Of a stretch of 64,000 bases of DNA, positions 20,496 to 29,639 are shown in pieces. The DNA is taken from NCBI GenBank assembly GCA_022837505.1, contig JALHFZ010000001.1, positions 14,396-78,395 on the forward strand, given 5' to 3'. The stretch is from Synergistaceae bacterium. Lineage in GTDB: Bacteria > Synergistota > Synergistia > Synergistales > Aminobacteriaceae. The translations under genes and the position numbers were made by a program. The notes beneath the pieces were generated by a model. It searched no databases. It saw only the letters and a program-made list of their open reading frames with translations, and had not been told where the DNA came from. Within the stretch, counting starts at the first letter, position 1. Each line of letters begins with the position of its first letter.

Positions 20496-20524
20496 ATTCT
20501 ACACTACCATCCTGCCGCTGTCAA
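20496..20524 (-). promoter_or_regulatory. Promoter of the tRNA-Leu/fMet/Met cluster
   Basis: On the minus strand a perfect TTGACA (20519-20524) is separated by exactly 17 bases from TAGAAT (20496-20501). It starts transcription about 25-30 bases before tRNA-Leu and may continue into tilS-hpt-ftsH. Confidence 0.8.
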
Positions 20525-20671
20525 CAGAGTGAATATTGCGATGTTGAGGGACACCCCTCCTCTTTTCGCCTCTCCGGGCTTTCGGGGAGAAGGTCCGGGC
20601 CGGACGGCGGGAAGAACGCTTATCGGAGGTTCCCAGCCTGTCCGCGGAAAAAAGGGAAGCCGGAAATTCTT

Positions 20672-21895
20672 TCAGTCCTGAATTTTTATTCCCGCGGGGG
20701 CCCTGTTCTTTCTGAAAACAACCCGGGGGCGTCCCCTCCCCTCTCTCTCCAGGGGGGTGAAGGGGAGCCTGCCGTAGTCGTCCCCGGCCTTTCGTATATG
20801 AATTGAAGTCTCTTTTTTAAGGTCGAGGATCTCGGGAAGGCGCTCGCGATTTTTTCTGAGCCCCTCCATCAGCAGAACCCTGGGGCGGAGGAGGTCCCGC
20901 TCCCTGGTCTCGAGGACGACCCCCGATCTGCCGTCGGAGAGTTCCACCACCGACCCCGGGGGGTAAAGACCGATGGATGCCAGCAGGGCGCGGACGACGG
21001 CCCGGTCGAATCTCCCCTCCGTGCGGCTGATGAGGGAGGATATGGCCTGATCGCTCCGGGTACGCTCTCCCTCGGGGGATGCCGCAAGGATGGAATCGAA
21101 TAGATTCGCCACGGAGACAATGCGGGCGGCAAGGGGTATTTTGTTTCCCGAGAGGCCGTCGGGATAGCCCGTTCCGTTCCAGGCCTCATGATGGGACCGC
21201 ACAGAGGAGAGAATATGCCTGTCGGCAATCCCCGAATCCCTCAGCAGGGTCTCGCCGAGAAGGGGGTGTATGAGCTGAATTCGCTCGCTTCCCCCATCGG
21301 ACTCTCCGGGAGAACCGAGGAAGGCCTTTCCCATATCGTGGAAGAGTCCCCCTATGGTCAGCTCTTCGGTAAAGCCCCGCCACAGGGGAAAAAGCCTGTC
21401 GGAGATATACCCGCTGAGCAAGGAGACATTCAGCCCGTGAAGGGCCTCCCTCTCTCCGGCGGAAGGCTTCTCTGCGAGGGAGAGGGTGATTTGGGATCCC
21501 TTTCGTATCTCCCCCGGAAGGTTCTGCGCCACGGAAAGAAGGGAGCGGATCCCCCTCTCCCTGGCCTCCCTTTTACGGATGCCGTCGTATACGGCGTCCA
21601 TCTGGTAGACCGTCACCTGGGCGAGGAGGGGGTCGAGGGTTGATACGGGGGGCACAACCCGGTGAAGAAGGGTTCGGAACTCTGAAGGAGTGATAGGCTC
21701 GTGCTTTTTTACGGGGATCTCGAGAATGCCGTGCTTCCGGAGAAGCCCGACCATATCGGGCCGGGCGGTCCTGAGGGCCGCGAGATCAAGCCCGGCGGGA
21801 AGGAGAAGGACCGAGGAGGGGGAGAGGATGTCCCTAGCAAGGACCCCTTTCTCCTGGTCTATGCGGTCAAGGGAAACAGATTCTACGGATTTCAC
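20672..21895 (-). CDS. HD-GYP domain protein, probable cyclic-di-GMP phosphodiesterase
   Basis: A 407-residue protein with an HD-GYP phosphohydrolase domain in its middle. The metal site HD is in GLFHDMGK near residue 207, and HHEAWNGTGYPDGLSG carries the GYP motif, so catalysis of c-di-GMP breakdown is plausible. The N-terminal 130 residues resemble the DUF3391-like region seen before some HD-GYP domains but have no clear motif. No transmembrane segment is visible. The start is a GTG at 21895 after AAGGGGGGG. The last 60 residues are basic and poorly conserved. Confidence 0.88.
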   Translation of the reverse strand: MKSVESVSLDRIDQEKGVLARDILSPSSVLLLPAGLDLAALRTARPDMVGLLRKHGILEIPVKKHEPITPSEFRTLLHRVVPPVSTLDPLLAQVTVYQMDAVYDGIRKREARERGIRSLLSVAQNLPGEIRKGSQITLSLAEKPSAGEREALHGLNVSLLSGYISDRLFPLWRGFTEELTIGGLFHDMGKAFLGSPGESDGGSERIQLIHPLLGETLLRDSGIADRHILSSVRSHHEAWNGTGYPDGLSGNKIPLAARIVSVANLFDSILAASPEGERTRSDQAISSLISRTEGRFDRAVVRALLASIGLYPPGSVVELSDGRSGVVLETRERDLLRPRVLLMEGLRKNRERLPEILDLKKETSIHIRKAGDDYGRLPFTPLEREGRGRPRVVFRKNRAPAGIKIQD

Positions 21896-21976
21896 TCAGC
21901 ACCCCCCCTTGAAAAAACCATTCTGAAAGAAGATTTTTCCTCTTCCGGAGCGAGCCCGCAAGGGAACCCGCGCGCG

Positions 21977-22005
21977 TTGACACCCTTACGGCACCATGAT
22001 AAACT
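21977..22005 (+). promoter_or_regulatory. Promoter of hisC-yerC
   Basis: A perfect TTGACA (21977-21982), a 17-base spacer and TAAACT (22000-22005) on the plus strand point toward hisC, whose start codon is about 75 bases downstream. Confidence 0.75.
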
Positions 22006-22081
22006 ACGAAAGAATTTATGTCCAATCTGATGCGGTAAAGCATCGCAGTCCTTCCGGAAAGGGGAGATCACCATAGTTCTG

Positions 22082-23098
22082 ATGCTTGATAAAAATGAAA
22101 GCCCCTTCGATCTTCCCGGAAAAATAAAGGCCGAAATTCTTGAAAAGATCGCCTCTACCCCCTTCAACCGCTACCCCGATCACGCTTATGGGGAATTGAA
22201 GGGGAAACTCGGTGCCCTCTGGGGGGTTCCCCCCTCTTCCGTAGTCCTCGGCAACGGAGGGGACGAAATTCTCTGGATGGTCTTCTCGGCCTTCCTTCGC
22301 CCGGGGGATGCCGTTCTCGCCTTCACTCCCACTTTTTCAGAGTATTACAGGCTTACAGAGCTCTTCGGAGGGAGGTTTCTCTCCGTTCCTACGGATCTTT
22401 CCGGGGATGTCCCCGCCTTCGATTACGATCTTTTTCTGAAGAAAATGAGGGAGGAGTCCCCTGCCCTCGTTCTTCTCGATACCCCGAACAACCCCACAGG
22501 GACCACCCTGCCCGATTCCTTTATCGGCGAGGTCCTCTCCGAAGGTAAGTCAAAGGTGATAATCGACGAGGCCTACGGAGAATTTGCCCGGTCCACCTGG
22601 CTCGCCTCTGCTGCAGGGAAGGAAATCCCCTCCGGCGCTCTCGTCCTGAAGACCCTTTCGAAGGCATGGGGTTCAGCGGGCATCCGCCTCGGCTATGCCC
22701 TCTGCGGCTCGTCCCTCCGAAAAGGCCTGGAAGGGGCGAAGGGGCCCTTCAATGTCAACGTTCTCACCCAGGCAGCGGCGGGAGTCCTGCTGGACCATCC
22801 GGAAAGAGCCCGTGAGACCGTCTCCCTTCTCAGAAGGGTTCGGGATAAGTTTTTCGCCTCCGTCCGCAATCTGCCCGGATGGAAAGTCTTTCCCGGCGAG
22901 GCGAATTTTCTCCTTCTCAGGGCGCCTTTCTCCCAGGAGGAGATACTGAGAAAGTCGGAGGGCAATTTCGCCTTCCGATTCCCGCTCATTGAATCCTGCG
23001 GAGGAGAAAATTTTTCATGGATCCGCATCACCATCGGCACAGAAGAAAACATGGAGGATGTTCTTCGTTTCTTTCAAAGCCTGGCTGAACATCCATAA
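22082..23098 (+). CDS. hisC: Histidinol-phosphate/aromatic aminotransferase
   Basis: A 338-residue fold-type I PLP aminotransferase of the HisC family, transferring an amino group from glutamate to imidazole-acetol phosphate. The N-terminus LDKNESPFDL and RYPD are family signatures. The cofactor lysine sits in LKTLSKAWGSAGIRLGYAL near residue 207, and DTPNNPTG and IIDEAYGEF contact PLP. No other his genes are present, so an aromatic aminotransferase role is possible. The ATG at 22082 is the only in-frame ATG near the family N-terminus, though the ribosome site GGGGAG lies rather far upstream. Confidence 0.88.
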   Translation: MLDKNESPFDLPGKIKAEILEKIASTPFNRYPDHAYGELKGKLGALWGVPPSSVVLGNGGDEILWMVFSAFLRPGDAVLAFTPTFSEYYRLTELFGGRFLSVPTDLSGDVPAFDYDLFLKKMREESPALVLLDTPNNPTGTTLPDSFIGEVLSEGKSKVIIDEAYGEFARSTWLASAAGKEIPSGALVLKTLSKAWGSAGIRLGYALCGSSLRKGLEGAKGPFNVNVLTQAAAGVLLDHPERARETVSLLRRVRDKFFASVRNLPGWKVFPGEANFLLLRAPFSQEEILRKSEGNFAFRFPLIESCGGENFSWIRITIGTEENMEDVLRFFQSLAEHP

Positions 23099-23123
23099 TC
23101 CCTTTTGAAGGAGGTCGTACTGT

Positions 23124-23417
23124 ATGGCTGAAAAATGGAAGGACCGCCTGACCGACCAGCTCTGCATTGCCCTGCTCTCCCTGGAGACACCGGAGGAAGC
23201 CTACGCTTTCCTCGAAGACGTGGCCACCATCGGGGAGATCAAGGCCCTGGCCCAGAGGCTCGAGGTCTCCCGCCTACTCAGCGAGGGGTACACCTATCCG
23301 CAGATCGCCCAGCAGACCGGCGCCAGCACTGCCACGATCAGCAGGGTGAAGAAATTTCTCGAATACGGGGCGGACGGATATAAACTTGTCCTCGAAAGGC
23401 TCAAGAAGGAAGAATAA
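23124..23417 (+). CDS. TrpR-like YerC/YecD family DNA-binding protein
   Basis: A 97-residue all-helical protein of the YerC/YecD family within the TrpR superfamily. The helix-turn-helix reads GYTYPQIAQQTGASTATISRVKKFL near residues 55-80. It lies 25 bases after hisC and is probably co-transcribed, which suggests it regulates aromatic amino acid or histidine genes. The effector is unknown. Confidence 0.9.
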   Translation: MAEKWKDRLTDQLCIALLSLETPEEAYAFLEDVATIGEIKALAQRLEVSRLLSEGYTYPQIAQQTGASTATISRVKKFLEYGADGYKLVLERLKKEE

Positions 23418-23434
23418 GGAAGAAGCCAAAATTT

Positions 23435-24160
23435 TCATTCTTTTGAAAGGGGGAGGCCTTCGCCGGTCTCCCCCTTTCGCCTGTCATAGGGACAGAGGGG
23501 GGAAAGGGCGCAGCGGCCGCATTCCGGCTTCCGGGCCTTGCAGATCCCCCTTCCGTGAAGGATGATATTGACATGCCCTCCTAGAAATCGCGCCGGAGGC
23601 ACCCAGCTCTCCATCAGGGGGATCATGAGGTCCGGAGGGGTGGTCTCCCCCACCCATTCCATACGCCTGCAGAAGCGGGCGATATGGGTATCCACTGGAA
23701 AGGCCGGACGCCCGAGGTCAAAGAGCAGGACACAGGCGGCGGTCTTGGGACCGATCCCCGGAAGGGAGAGAAGGTAGTTCCGGATCTCATCGGTGCTCCA
23801 TTCCCTCACCCCCCGGAGGGAGTATTCTCCGAAATCCCTCTGAAGGACTGCCAGAATTTCGGCCATCCGGGCAGATTTCGTCGGAGCGAGCCCGGCGGGA
23901 CGGATCACCCCGGCTATCTCCTCCACCGGGGCGCGTGCCGCCGAGTTCCACGAGGGGAAGCGGGCCTTCAGAGCAGCGAAGGCCTTGTCCCTGTTCAGAT
24001 CGTTCGTGTTCTGGGAGAGAAGGGTGAGGATCAGGCCGTCAAGGGGCTCTTCATGGGCGAGATCCGGCGGATTTTTCTCGCACTCCCACATCTCCTCGAG
24101 GAGATCGAAAACCCTGTCGATATTCTCCGGCCGCTTTTCACCCCTACTCTTCGTCGTCAT
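23435..24160 (-). CDS. nth: Endonuclease III-like DNA glycosylase
   Basis: A 241-residue HhH-GPD DNA repair glycosylase/AP lyase. The hairpin-helix-hairpin reads LPGIGPKTAACVLLF, including the catalytic lysine position. The catalytic aspartate is in FPVDTHIAR. A C-terminal [4Fe-4S] loop has the spacing C-x6-C-x2-C-x5-C (CKARKPECGRCALSPLC). The start at 24160 overlaps the end of the Lon-like gene, so the two are coupled. Its 3' end contains a GGGGGAG/CTCCCCC hairpin (about 23445-23478) that may end the convergent hisC-yerC transcript. Confidence 0.9.
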   Translation of the reverse strand: MTTKSRGEKRPENIDRVFDLLEEMWECEKNPPDLAHEEPLDGLILTLLSQNTNDLNRDKAFAALKARFPSWNSAARAPVEEIAGVIRPAGLAPTKSARMAEILAVLQRDFGEYSLRGVREWSTDEIRNYLLSLPGIGPKTAACVLLFDLGRPAFPVDTHIARFCRRMEWVGETTPPDLMIPLMESWVPPARFLGGHVNIILHGRGICKARKPECGRCALSPLCPYDRRKGETGEGLPLSKE

Positions 24161-26642
24161 CGTTTTTATATTCTTCTTCCGCCTCGAGCTTGTACTTCTT
24201 CTTCAGCTTCGCCCCCTGCTTCATCCATTTCTTCAGGGTTCCCTTCACCTTCCGGTGGATGGCTGAAGCCTCAATCCCAGTCAGGATCTCGAGACCCTCA
24301 TCAATGGTCGACACGGCCCAGACGGTGAACTTCTTTGCCTCCACGGCATCGAGCACAGCCTGGGAAAGCATGAGATGCTGGACATTCTGGGCGGGGATGA
24401 GAACTCCCTGGCTGCCTGTCAGCCCGTCGTGTTCGCAGTATCCGAAAAACCCCTCGATCTTTTCGTTCACTCCGCCGATGGGCTGAATGTTGCCGAACTG
24501 GTCCACCGATCCGGTGACGGCGATCTCCTGGGTGAGGGGGACGGAGGAGAGGGCCGAGAGAAGGCAGTAGAGCTCCGTGGAGGACGCACTGTCCCCCTCG
24601 ATGCCGCCGTAGCTCTGCTCAAAGGTGATTCGGGCGGAGAGGGAGAGGGGCATGTCCTGGGCGTATTTTCTTCCGAGGTAGCTTGTCAGGATCATCATCC
24701 CCTTGTTGTGGATGGGGCCTGTCATCTTCACTTCCCGCTCGATGTTCACCACCCCGTCCTGCCCCATGAAGACATTGGCCGTTATCCGGGAGGGGTGACC
24801 GAAACGGTAGTCGAGAAGATCGATCACCGAGAGCCCGTTGATCTGACCCACTGCCTTGCCCGTGGTGTCGATGCGGATGACCCCGTCCTGAAAGGCCCGG
24901 GCAATCCGCTCCTGAACAAGATCTGAGCGGAAGCGCTTCTCGTCGATGGCTTTGCGGACATATCCGGCGTCCACTATGGCGGCATTCTCCGCCTTTGCCC
25001 AGGCGGAGGACTCGACGATGACCTCCGCTATCTTGTTGAATTCGGTGGAGATCCTGTTCTGATCCTCGGCAACCCTGCTCGCCCAATCGATGAACTCCGC
25101 CACTCCCGAAGCGTCAAAGGGAAGGGCATTTTCCCGCTTCACACAGGTGGCGACGAACTGGGCCATCTTCCTTTCCATCTCGGGGGTACGCTTCATATCC
25201 GTATCAAAATCTGCCTTTATCTTGAACATCTTCTGGAATTCAGCATCGTAGTACTGCAGCAAGGATGAAAGATAGGGAGTACCCACCATGAGGACCTTGA
25301 AGTTTATGGGGATGGGCTGGGGGCGCAGGGATGAGACGGGCAGCGCGCCATACTGTTCCCCCAGATTTTCGATATTGGCCTCTCCTGTCCTGAGCACCCT
25401 TTTCAGGGCCTCCCAGGACATGAAGTTCATCAGCACCTTTTCGGCGTCAAGGACAAGAAAACCTCCGTTTGCCTTCTGAAAGGCTCCCGGAACTATTTTT
25501 CGAAAATCCGTATAGAGATACCCCTGGCGGCTTTCGTACTCCACCTTGCCGGAGAGATTGTAATAGGAGGGGTTCGTCTCCCAGATGACCGGCGCCCCCT
25601 CATCGGGGTCGTTGCAGACGAAGACGTTCACTGTAAACCGTGTGAAGTCTATCTCCACCGATTCATCCTTCACTGCGGCAACGAACATTCCGAAGTTTTC
25701 GATGATGTCCTCCGTGAAGGAATCGATCCAGTCGCAGAGGACCTCCGTGGTGCCGAATTTATCCTTCACGTCCTGAAGATAGGGGGTTATGGCGCTGCGG
25801 CAGATTTCCGCCTCGAGCTTCACGATTTTTTCCTTCAGGTCTTTTTCGAGATCCCGGATCTGCCTGAGGGTCTCCAGGGTCTTCTGGGAGACCTCCTCGG
25901 ACTTCCTCTGCCACTCCTTCTGAAGGTCCTCGGGGAGGGCCTCGAACTCCTCCTGCTGGATCTCCCTCTTCCTGGGCTCCTGCGTCTCCTGTTTCTGCCC
26001 GCCCTTTAGTTCAGCCCTTTCGCCGAGCTTTTCTTCCTCCGGAGCGTCGCCCTTTTCCTCCGGCTCTGCCGGTTTGACCTCCGTGAGGGGGATGTTCACG
26101 AACCCCTGGGGGGTCCTTTTCAGGGCGAAGTCCTTCTCCGCGGCCCAGGCCTTCACTCCCTCCATAAGAAGGTTGACCTCTTCCTGGAACTCCTTAACCA
26201 GGGTGGCCTTGGCGTCCTCGTACTGGCTTTTTTCAAAGGCCTTGCTGATTGTCACCTTGAGTTCTTCCACAAGGTCATCGAAAGCGCTCCCCATTTCCTT
26301 TCCTTTTCCTGCGGGAAGACTGATGGCCAGAGGCTGCCCCGGGTCGTCGAAGTTGTAGACGTATACCCAGTCGTCGGGAGCGGGGCGTTTTTTTGCCGCC
26401 GTGCGGAGACGCTCGAGGGAATAGGTCGTCCGGCCGCTTCCTGGGTTGCCGAGAACGAAGATGTTGTACCCCTTGCTCTCCACCTCGAGGCCGAAGGAAA
26501 TTGCCGAGACCGCCCTCTTCTGGCCGATAAATTCCTCAAGGGGCGGGATATCCTCCGTAGTCTCGAACCCCAGGGACCGGGGGTCCGTTTTTTTTCGAAG
26601 CTGATCAAGCGAAAGCTGCTTTTGTTTTGCTGTCTTTGCCAT
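24144..26642 (-). CDS. Lon-family ATP-dependent protease (LonB/AAA_32 type)
   Basis: An 832-residue protein with an AAA ATPase N-terminal part and a Lon (S16) proteolytic C-terminal part. The P-loop-like motif is VLGNPGSGRTTYSLERL near residue 64. Walker B is in GGFLVLDAEKVL. The catalytic serine is in EGDSASSTELYCLLS and the lysine in GGVNEKIEGFF, so the peptidase dyad is intact. A highly charged Glu/Lys insert and predicted coiled coil occupy about residues 185-290, as in the YcbZ-like branch of the family. It lacks the substrate-binding N-domain of classical Lon. Confidence 0.9.
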   Translation of the reverse strand: MAKTAKQKQLSLDQLRKKTDPRSLGFETTEDIPPLEEFIGQKRAVSAISFGLEVESKGYNIFVLGNPGSGRTTYSLERLRTAAKKRPAPDDWVYVYNFDDPGQPLAISLPAGKGKEMGSAFDDLVEELKVTISKAFEKSQYEDAKATLVKEFQEEVNLLMEGVKAWAAEKDFALKRTPQGFVNIPLTEVKPAEPEEKGDAPEEEKLGERAELKGGQKQETQEPRKREIQQEEFEALPEDLQKEWQRKSEEVSQKTLETLRQIRDLEKDLKEKIVKLEAEICRSAITPYLQDVKDKFGTTEVLCDWIDSFTEDIIENFGMFVAAVKDESVEIDFTRFTVNVFVCNDPDEGAPVIWETNPSYYNLSGKVEYESRQGYLYTDFRKIVPGAFQKANGGFLVLDAEKVLMNFMSWEALKRVLRTGEANIENLGEQYGALPVSSLRPQPIPINFKVLMVGTPYLSSLLQYYDAEFQKMFKIKADFDTDMKRTPEMERKMAQFVATCVKRENALPFDASGVAEFIDWASRVAEDQNRISTEFNKIAEVIVESSAWAKAENAAIVDAGYVRKAIDEKRFRSDLVQERIARAFQDGVIRIDTTGKAVGQINGLSVIDLLDYRFGHPSRITANVFMGQDGVVNIEREVKMTGPIHNKGMMILTSYLGRKYAQDMPLSLSARITFEQSYGGIEGDSASSTELYCLLSALSSVPLTQEIAVTGSVDQFGNIQPIGGVNEKIEGFFGYCEHDGLTGSQGVLIPAQNVQHLMLSQAVLDAVEAKKFTVWAVSTIDEGLEILTGIEASAIHRKVKGTLKKWMKQGAKLKKKYKLEAEEEYKNDDDEE

Positions 26643-26707
26643 TGAATGAATTCCCTCCTGAATGGATGATGGAAAACCATGGGTTCTTCAAAGATCCGGA
26701 CCGGTCT

Positions 26708-27235
26708 TCAGCAGTCGATTCCCCTTCGCGCGAGGATTCCCCTGGTGTAGGGGTGTCTGACCTCCCGCATATCAGTGACGAGGTCCGCCAGCGCGACCAG
26801 CTCCGGAGGAGGATTTCTGCCGGTCAGAACGATTTCCACATGACGGGGCTTCTCCTGTATAAGCTCGAGAACCTCTTCGGTCCTGACAAGCCCGAAGGAG
26901 AGGGCCACACTGATCTCATCGAGAATGACGAGGTCGTACTCTCCGGAGGAGAGGAATTCCCGGGCGGCCCTGAGCCCCCGCTCCGCCTCCGTATAATCCT
27001 CCGGTGTGACAGCGTCCGGATAGACATAGTCTGGCCGTCCCGTCTGCACGAGATGAACGCCCGGAAGATAGGAGAGCCCCTTGACCTCGCTGTATTCCCA
27101 CCCCTTCATGAACTGGATGATGGCTGTTTTTCCGCCGCACCCCGCCATCCGTACGGCAAGTCCAAGGGCACTTGAAGTCTTGCCCTTTCCGTCCCCCATA
27201 TATATATGGATCAGTCCCTGTTCAAGAAGGGACAT
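26708..27235 (-). CDS. cobO: Cob(I)yrinic acid a,c-diamide adenosyltransferase
   Basis: A 175-residue CobO/BtuR-type enzyme that attaches the adenosyl group of ATP to cob(I)alamin precursors. The P-loop is MGDGKGKTSSALG near residue 13. LVILDEISVALSFGLV and VEIVLTGRNPP are family signatures. No other cobalamin genes or cobalamin riboswitch are visible nearby. It is divergent from hypF with 74 bases between them. Confidence 0.93.
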   Translation of the reverse strand: MSLLEQGLIHIYMGDGKGKTSSALGLAVRMAGCGGKTAIIQFMKGWEYSEVKGLSYLPGVHLVQTGRPDYVYPDAVTPEDYTEAERGLRAAREFLSSGEYDLVILDEISVALSFGLVRTEEVLELIQEKPRHVEIVLTGRNPPPELVALADLVTDMREVRHPYTRGILARRGIDC

Positions 27236-27309
27236 GGCCTCACCTCTTTCTCTCCGCTATGCAGAGTATCCGTCATGGATTACAATGCAATCAGAATGGA
27301 GGTTTGTCA

Positions 27310-29589
27310 ATGCTTCTGCACAAAAAAATCCTTGTTTCGGGCATTGTCCAGGGTGTGGGGTTCCGTCCCTTCTGCGCCCGGCTCGCCCGAATGCTTAATC
27401 TGTCCGGCTCGGTCATCAATACCTCGGGAGGAGTTGAGATCGACCTCCGGGGCGGGGAAGAGGATATAAAAGAATACGAGGGGAGGGTCAGAACGGATGC
27501 CCCCCCTGCCTCTGTCATTACGTCGGTCGTGGAGCTTGAGTCCGCCCCCCTTGACTCTGGCTTTTCTGAGGGTTTTTCCATCCTCAAAAGCCGGAGGGAG
27601 GAAAAACAGCTTGTCCTCATCCCCCCCGATCTGGCCGTCTGCGAAAATTGCCTCAGGGAGATGAGGGATCCGGAAGACCGCCGGCATCGCTACCCCTTCA
27701 TCAACTGCACGGACTGCGGCCCCAGATATACCATCATCCGGGAGCTCCCCTACGATCGTCCGAAGACCACCATGGCCGACTTTTCCATGTGCCCCCTCTG
27801 CGAAGGGGAGTACAGAGATCCGTCCGACCGGAGATTCCACGCCCAGCCCGACGCCTGCTGGAACTGCGGCCCGGCCCTTTGGCTCACCGACCGGACGGGG
27901 GGGGAGATCGCCCGGGGGGACGAGGCTGTGGTCAGATGCTCGGCCCTTCTCGATGAGGGGAAGATCTGTGCGGTGAAGGGAATCGGCGGATTTCACATCG
28001 CCTGTTCGCCCTTTGAAGACGCCGTCCTCTCGGAGCTTCGGAGGAGAAAGGGGCGGAAGGACAAGCCCTTCGCGGTCATGGCCGCCTCCCTCGAGGAGGC
28101 GGAAAAAATCGTCAGGATTTCCGCCGTGGGGAAGCGCCTTCTTCTTTCCCCCCAGCGCCCCATCGTCCTCTGCTGCCCCAGAAAGGACTACTCCCTCTCC
28201 CCCCTTGTGGCTCCCGGGGTGCGCAGCCTGGGGGTCATGCTCCCCTACTCCCCTCTTCACCACCTTCTTCTCGAGGGAAAAGCCGCCCTCGTCATGACAA
28301 GCGCGAATTTTTCCGATGCCCCCATAGTCTCGGACAACCGGGAGGCCCTGTCATCCCTGGGGGAGATCGTTGATTTCTTCCTCTTCTCCGACCGGGAAAT
28401 CCATATGCCCATAGACGATTCCGTCGCCTCCCCCATGGGGTCGACCTACTTTCTTCTACGAAGGGCCAGGGGGTACACCCCCATCCCCATGACCATGAGA
28501 AAAAAGGCGCCGGTCATCCTCGGGGCGGGCTCGGAGATGAAAGCCTCCTTCTGTCTGAGCCAGGACTCCCTCGTCTTTCCGGGACAGTATCTCGGCGACA
28601 TGAAGCAGCGAGGTACGGCTGCCTATTACCAGAGGGGGCTGAATCATTTCCTCTCCCTCTACGCTCTGAAACCCGAACACCTTGTCCATGACCTTCACCC
28701 CCAGTTCATCTCCACTGCCATCGCAGAAAAGACCCTCGGTTCCCCGGGGCTGAAAAAGCTCGCCGTCCAGCACCACCACGCCCATCTTGCCGCCTGTCTG
28801 CTTGAAAACGACAGGGAGGGACCGGCCATCGGCCTCATTCTGGACGGTACGGGGTACGGCACGGACGGGACGATCTGGGGGGGAGAAATACTTGTGGGAG
28901 ATGCCTCGGAGTACGAGCGGAAGGGGCATTTTCTCCCCTTCCGCCTGCCGGGAGGGGATAAGGCGGTTATGGAGCCCTGGCGTACAGCCCTTTCCCTTCT
29001 GGCGAAAACCTACGGCGATGAAGAGGCCGCACGGAGGGCATCCCGGCTCTGGAAAGACAGAAGAGGGCGGATGGAGCAGGTGCTGCCCCTCCTCCCCTGG
29101 TCGCCCGTCACCACTTCCTGCGGGCGCTTCTTTGACGGAGCTTCGGCCCTGCTGGGCCTGGCGGAGACGATCTCCTATGACGGCCAGGCGGCAATGACCC
29201 TTGAGGGGATCGCCGAGGGAAGCCTTGCCGCCCCCTTTGAAATAGCACAGGAGGACGGAAGGTATATCCTCGACTGGAGGCCCGGGGTGAAATGGCTGAT
29301 GGATTCGAAGGAAAGCCTCTCTCCGGCCCTGATCGCCGGCGGAATCCACGGCGGCCTCGCCAGAGCCCTCGTGGAGATATGCCTCCGGCTGCGAAAAGAA
29401 ACCGGCCTGAACGAAGCAGTCCTCTCGGGAGGGGTCTGGCAGAATCGGAGGCTTCTGGCCTTTACCCTGAAAGGACTCAGGGCCGAAGGATTCCTTCCCC
29501 TTGTCCACCGCCTTCTGCCCCCCAACGACGAGTGCGTCTCCGTCGGGCAGGTGGCGGCGGGAGCGGCCCGGTGGGGCACCCCCCTGTGA
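27310..29589 (+). CDS. hypF: [NiFe]-hydrogenase maturation carbamoyltransferase HypF
   Basis: A 759-residue protein that makes the cyanide ligand precursor of [NiFe] hydrogenases from carbamoyl phosphate. Domains run in order. An acylphosphatase domain has GIVQGVGFRPF near residue 10. Two zinc fingers follow (CENC...CTDC and CPLC...CWNC). A YrdC-like domain comes next, with AVKGIGGFHIAC and a DDSVASP motif. The Kae1-like domain has VQHHHAHLAACLLEN and LDGTGYGTDGTIWGGE. The ATG at 27310 has GGAGG seven bases upstream. No other hyp or hydrogenase gene is in the window. Confidence 0.95.
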   Translation: MLLHKKILVSGIVQGVGFRPFCARLARMLNLSGSVINTSGGVEIDLRGGEEDIKEYEGRVRTDAPPASVITSVVELESAPLDSGFSEGFSILKSRREEKQLVLIPPDLAVCENCLREMRDPEDRRHRYPFINCTDCGPRYTIIRELPYDRPKTTMADFSMCPLCEGEYRDPSDRRFHAQPDACWNCGPALWLTDRTGGEIARGDEAVVRCSALLDEGKICAVKGIGGFHIACSPFEDAVLSELRRRKGRKDKPFAVMAASLEEAEKIVRISAVGKRLLLSPQRPIVLCCPRKDYSLSPLVAPGVRSLGVMLPYSPLHHLLLEGKAALVMTSANFSDAPIVSDNREALSSLGEIVDFFLFSDREIHMPIDDSVASPMGSTYFLLRRARGYTPIPMTMRKKAPVILGAGSEMKASFCLSQDSLVFPGQYLGDMKQRGTAAYYQRGLNHFLSLYALKPEHLVHDLHPQFISTAIAEKTLGSPGLKKLAVQHHHAHLAACLLENDREGPAIGLILDGTGYGTDGTIWGGEILVGDASEYERKGHFLPFRLPGGDKAVMEPWRTALSLLAKTYGDEEAARRASRLWKDRRGRMEQVLPLLPWSPVTTSCGRFFDGASALLGLAETISYDGQAAMTLEGIAEGSLAAPFEIAQEDGRYILDWRPGVKWLMDSKESLSPALIAGGIHGGLARALVEICLRLRKETGLNEAVLSGGVWQNRRLLAFTLKGLRAEGFLPLVHRLLPPNDECVSVGQVAAGAARWGTPL

Positions 29590-29595
29590 GAAAAA

Positions 29596-29619
29596 GGGAC
29601 GGCCCTCCGGGGCCGTCCC
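29596..29619 (-). terminator. Terminator after glpX
   Basis: A perfect 10-bp stem GGGACGGCCC/GGGCCGTCCC with a four-base loop. The T run (TTTTT) follows only on the minus strand, so it ends the glpX transcript and not hypF. Confidence 0.85.
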
Positions 29620-29639
29620 TGTATTGCCCTCTTCCCCGG

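Noticed and set aside
29596..29619. Hairpin as the terminator of hypF
   Set aside because: No T run follows on the plus strand; the T run is on the glpX side.
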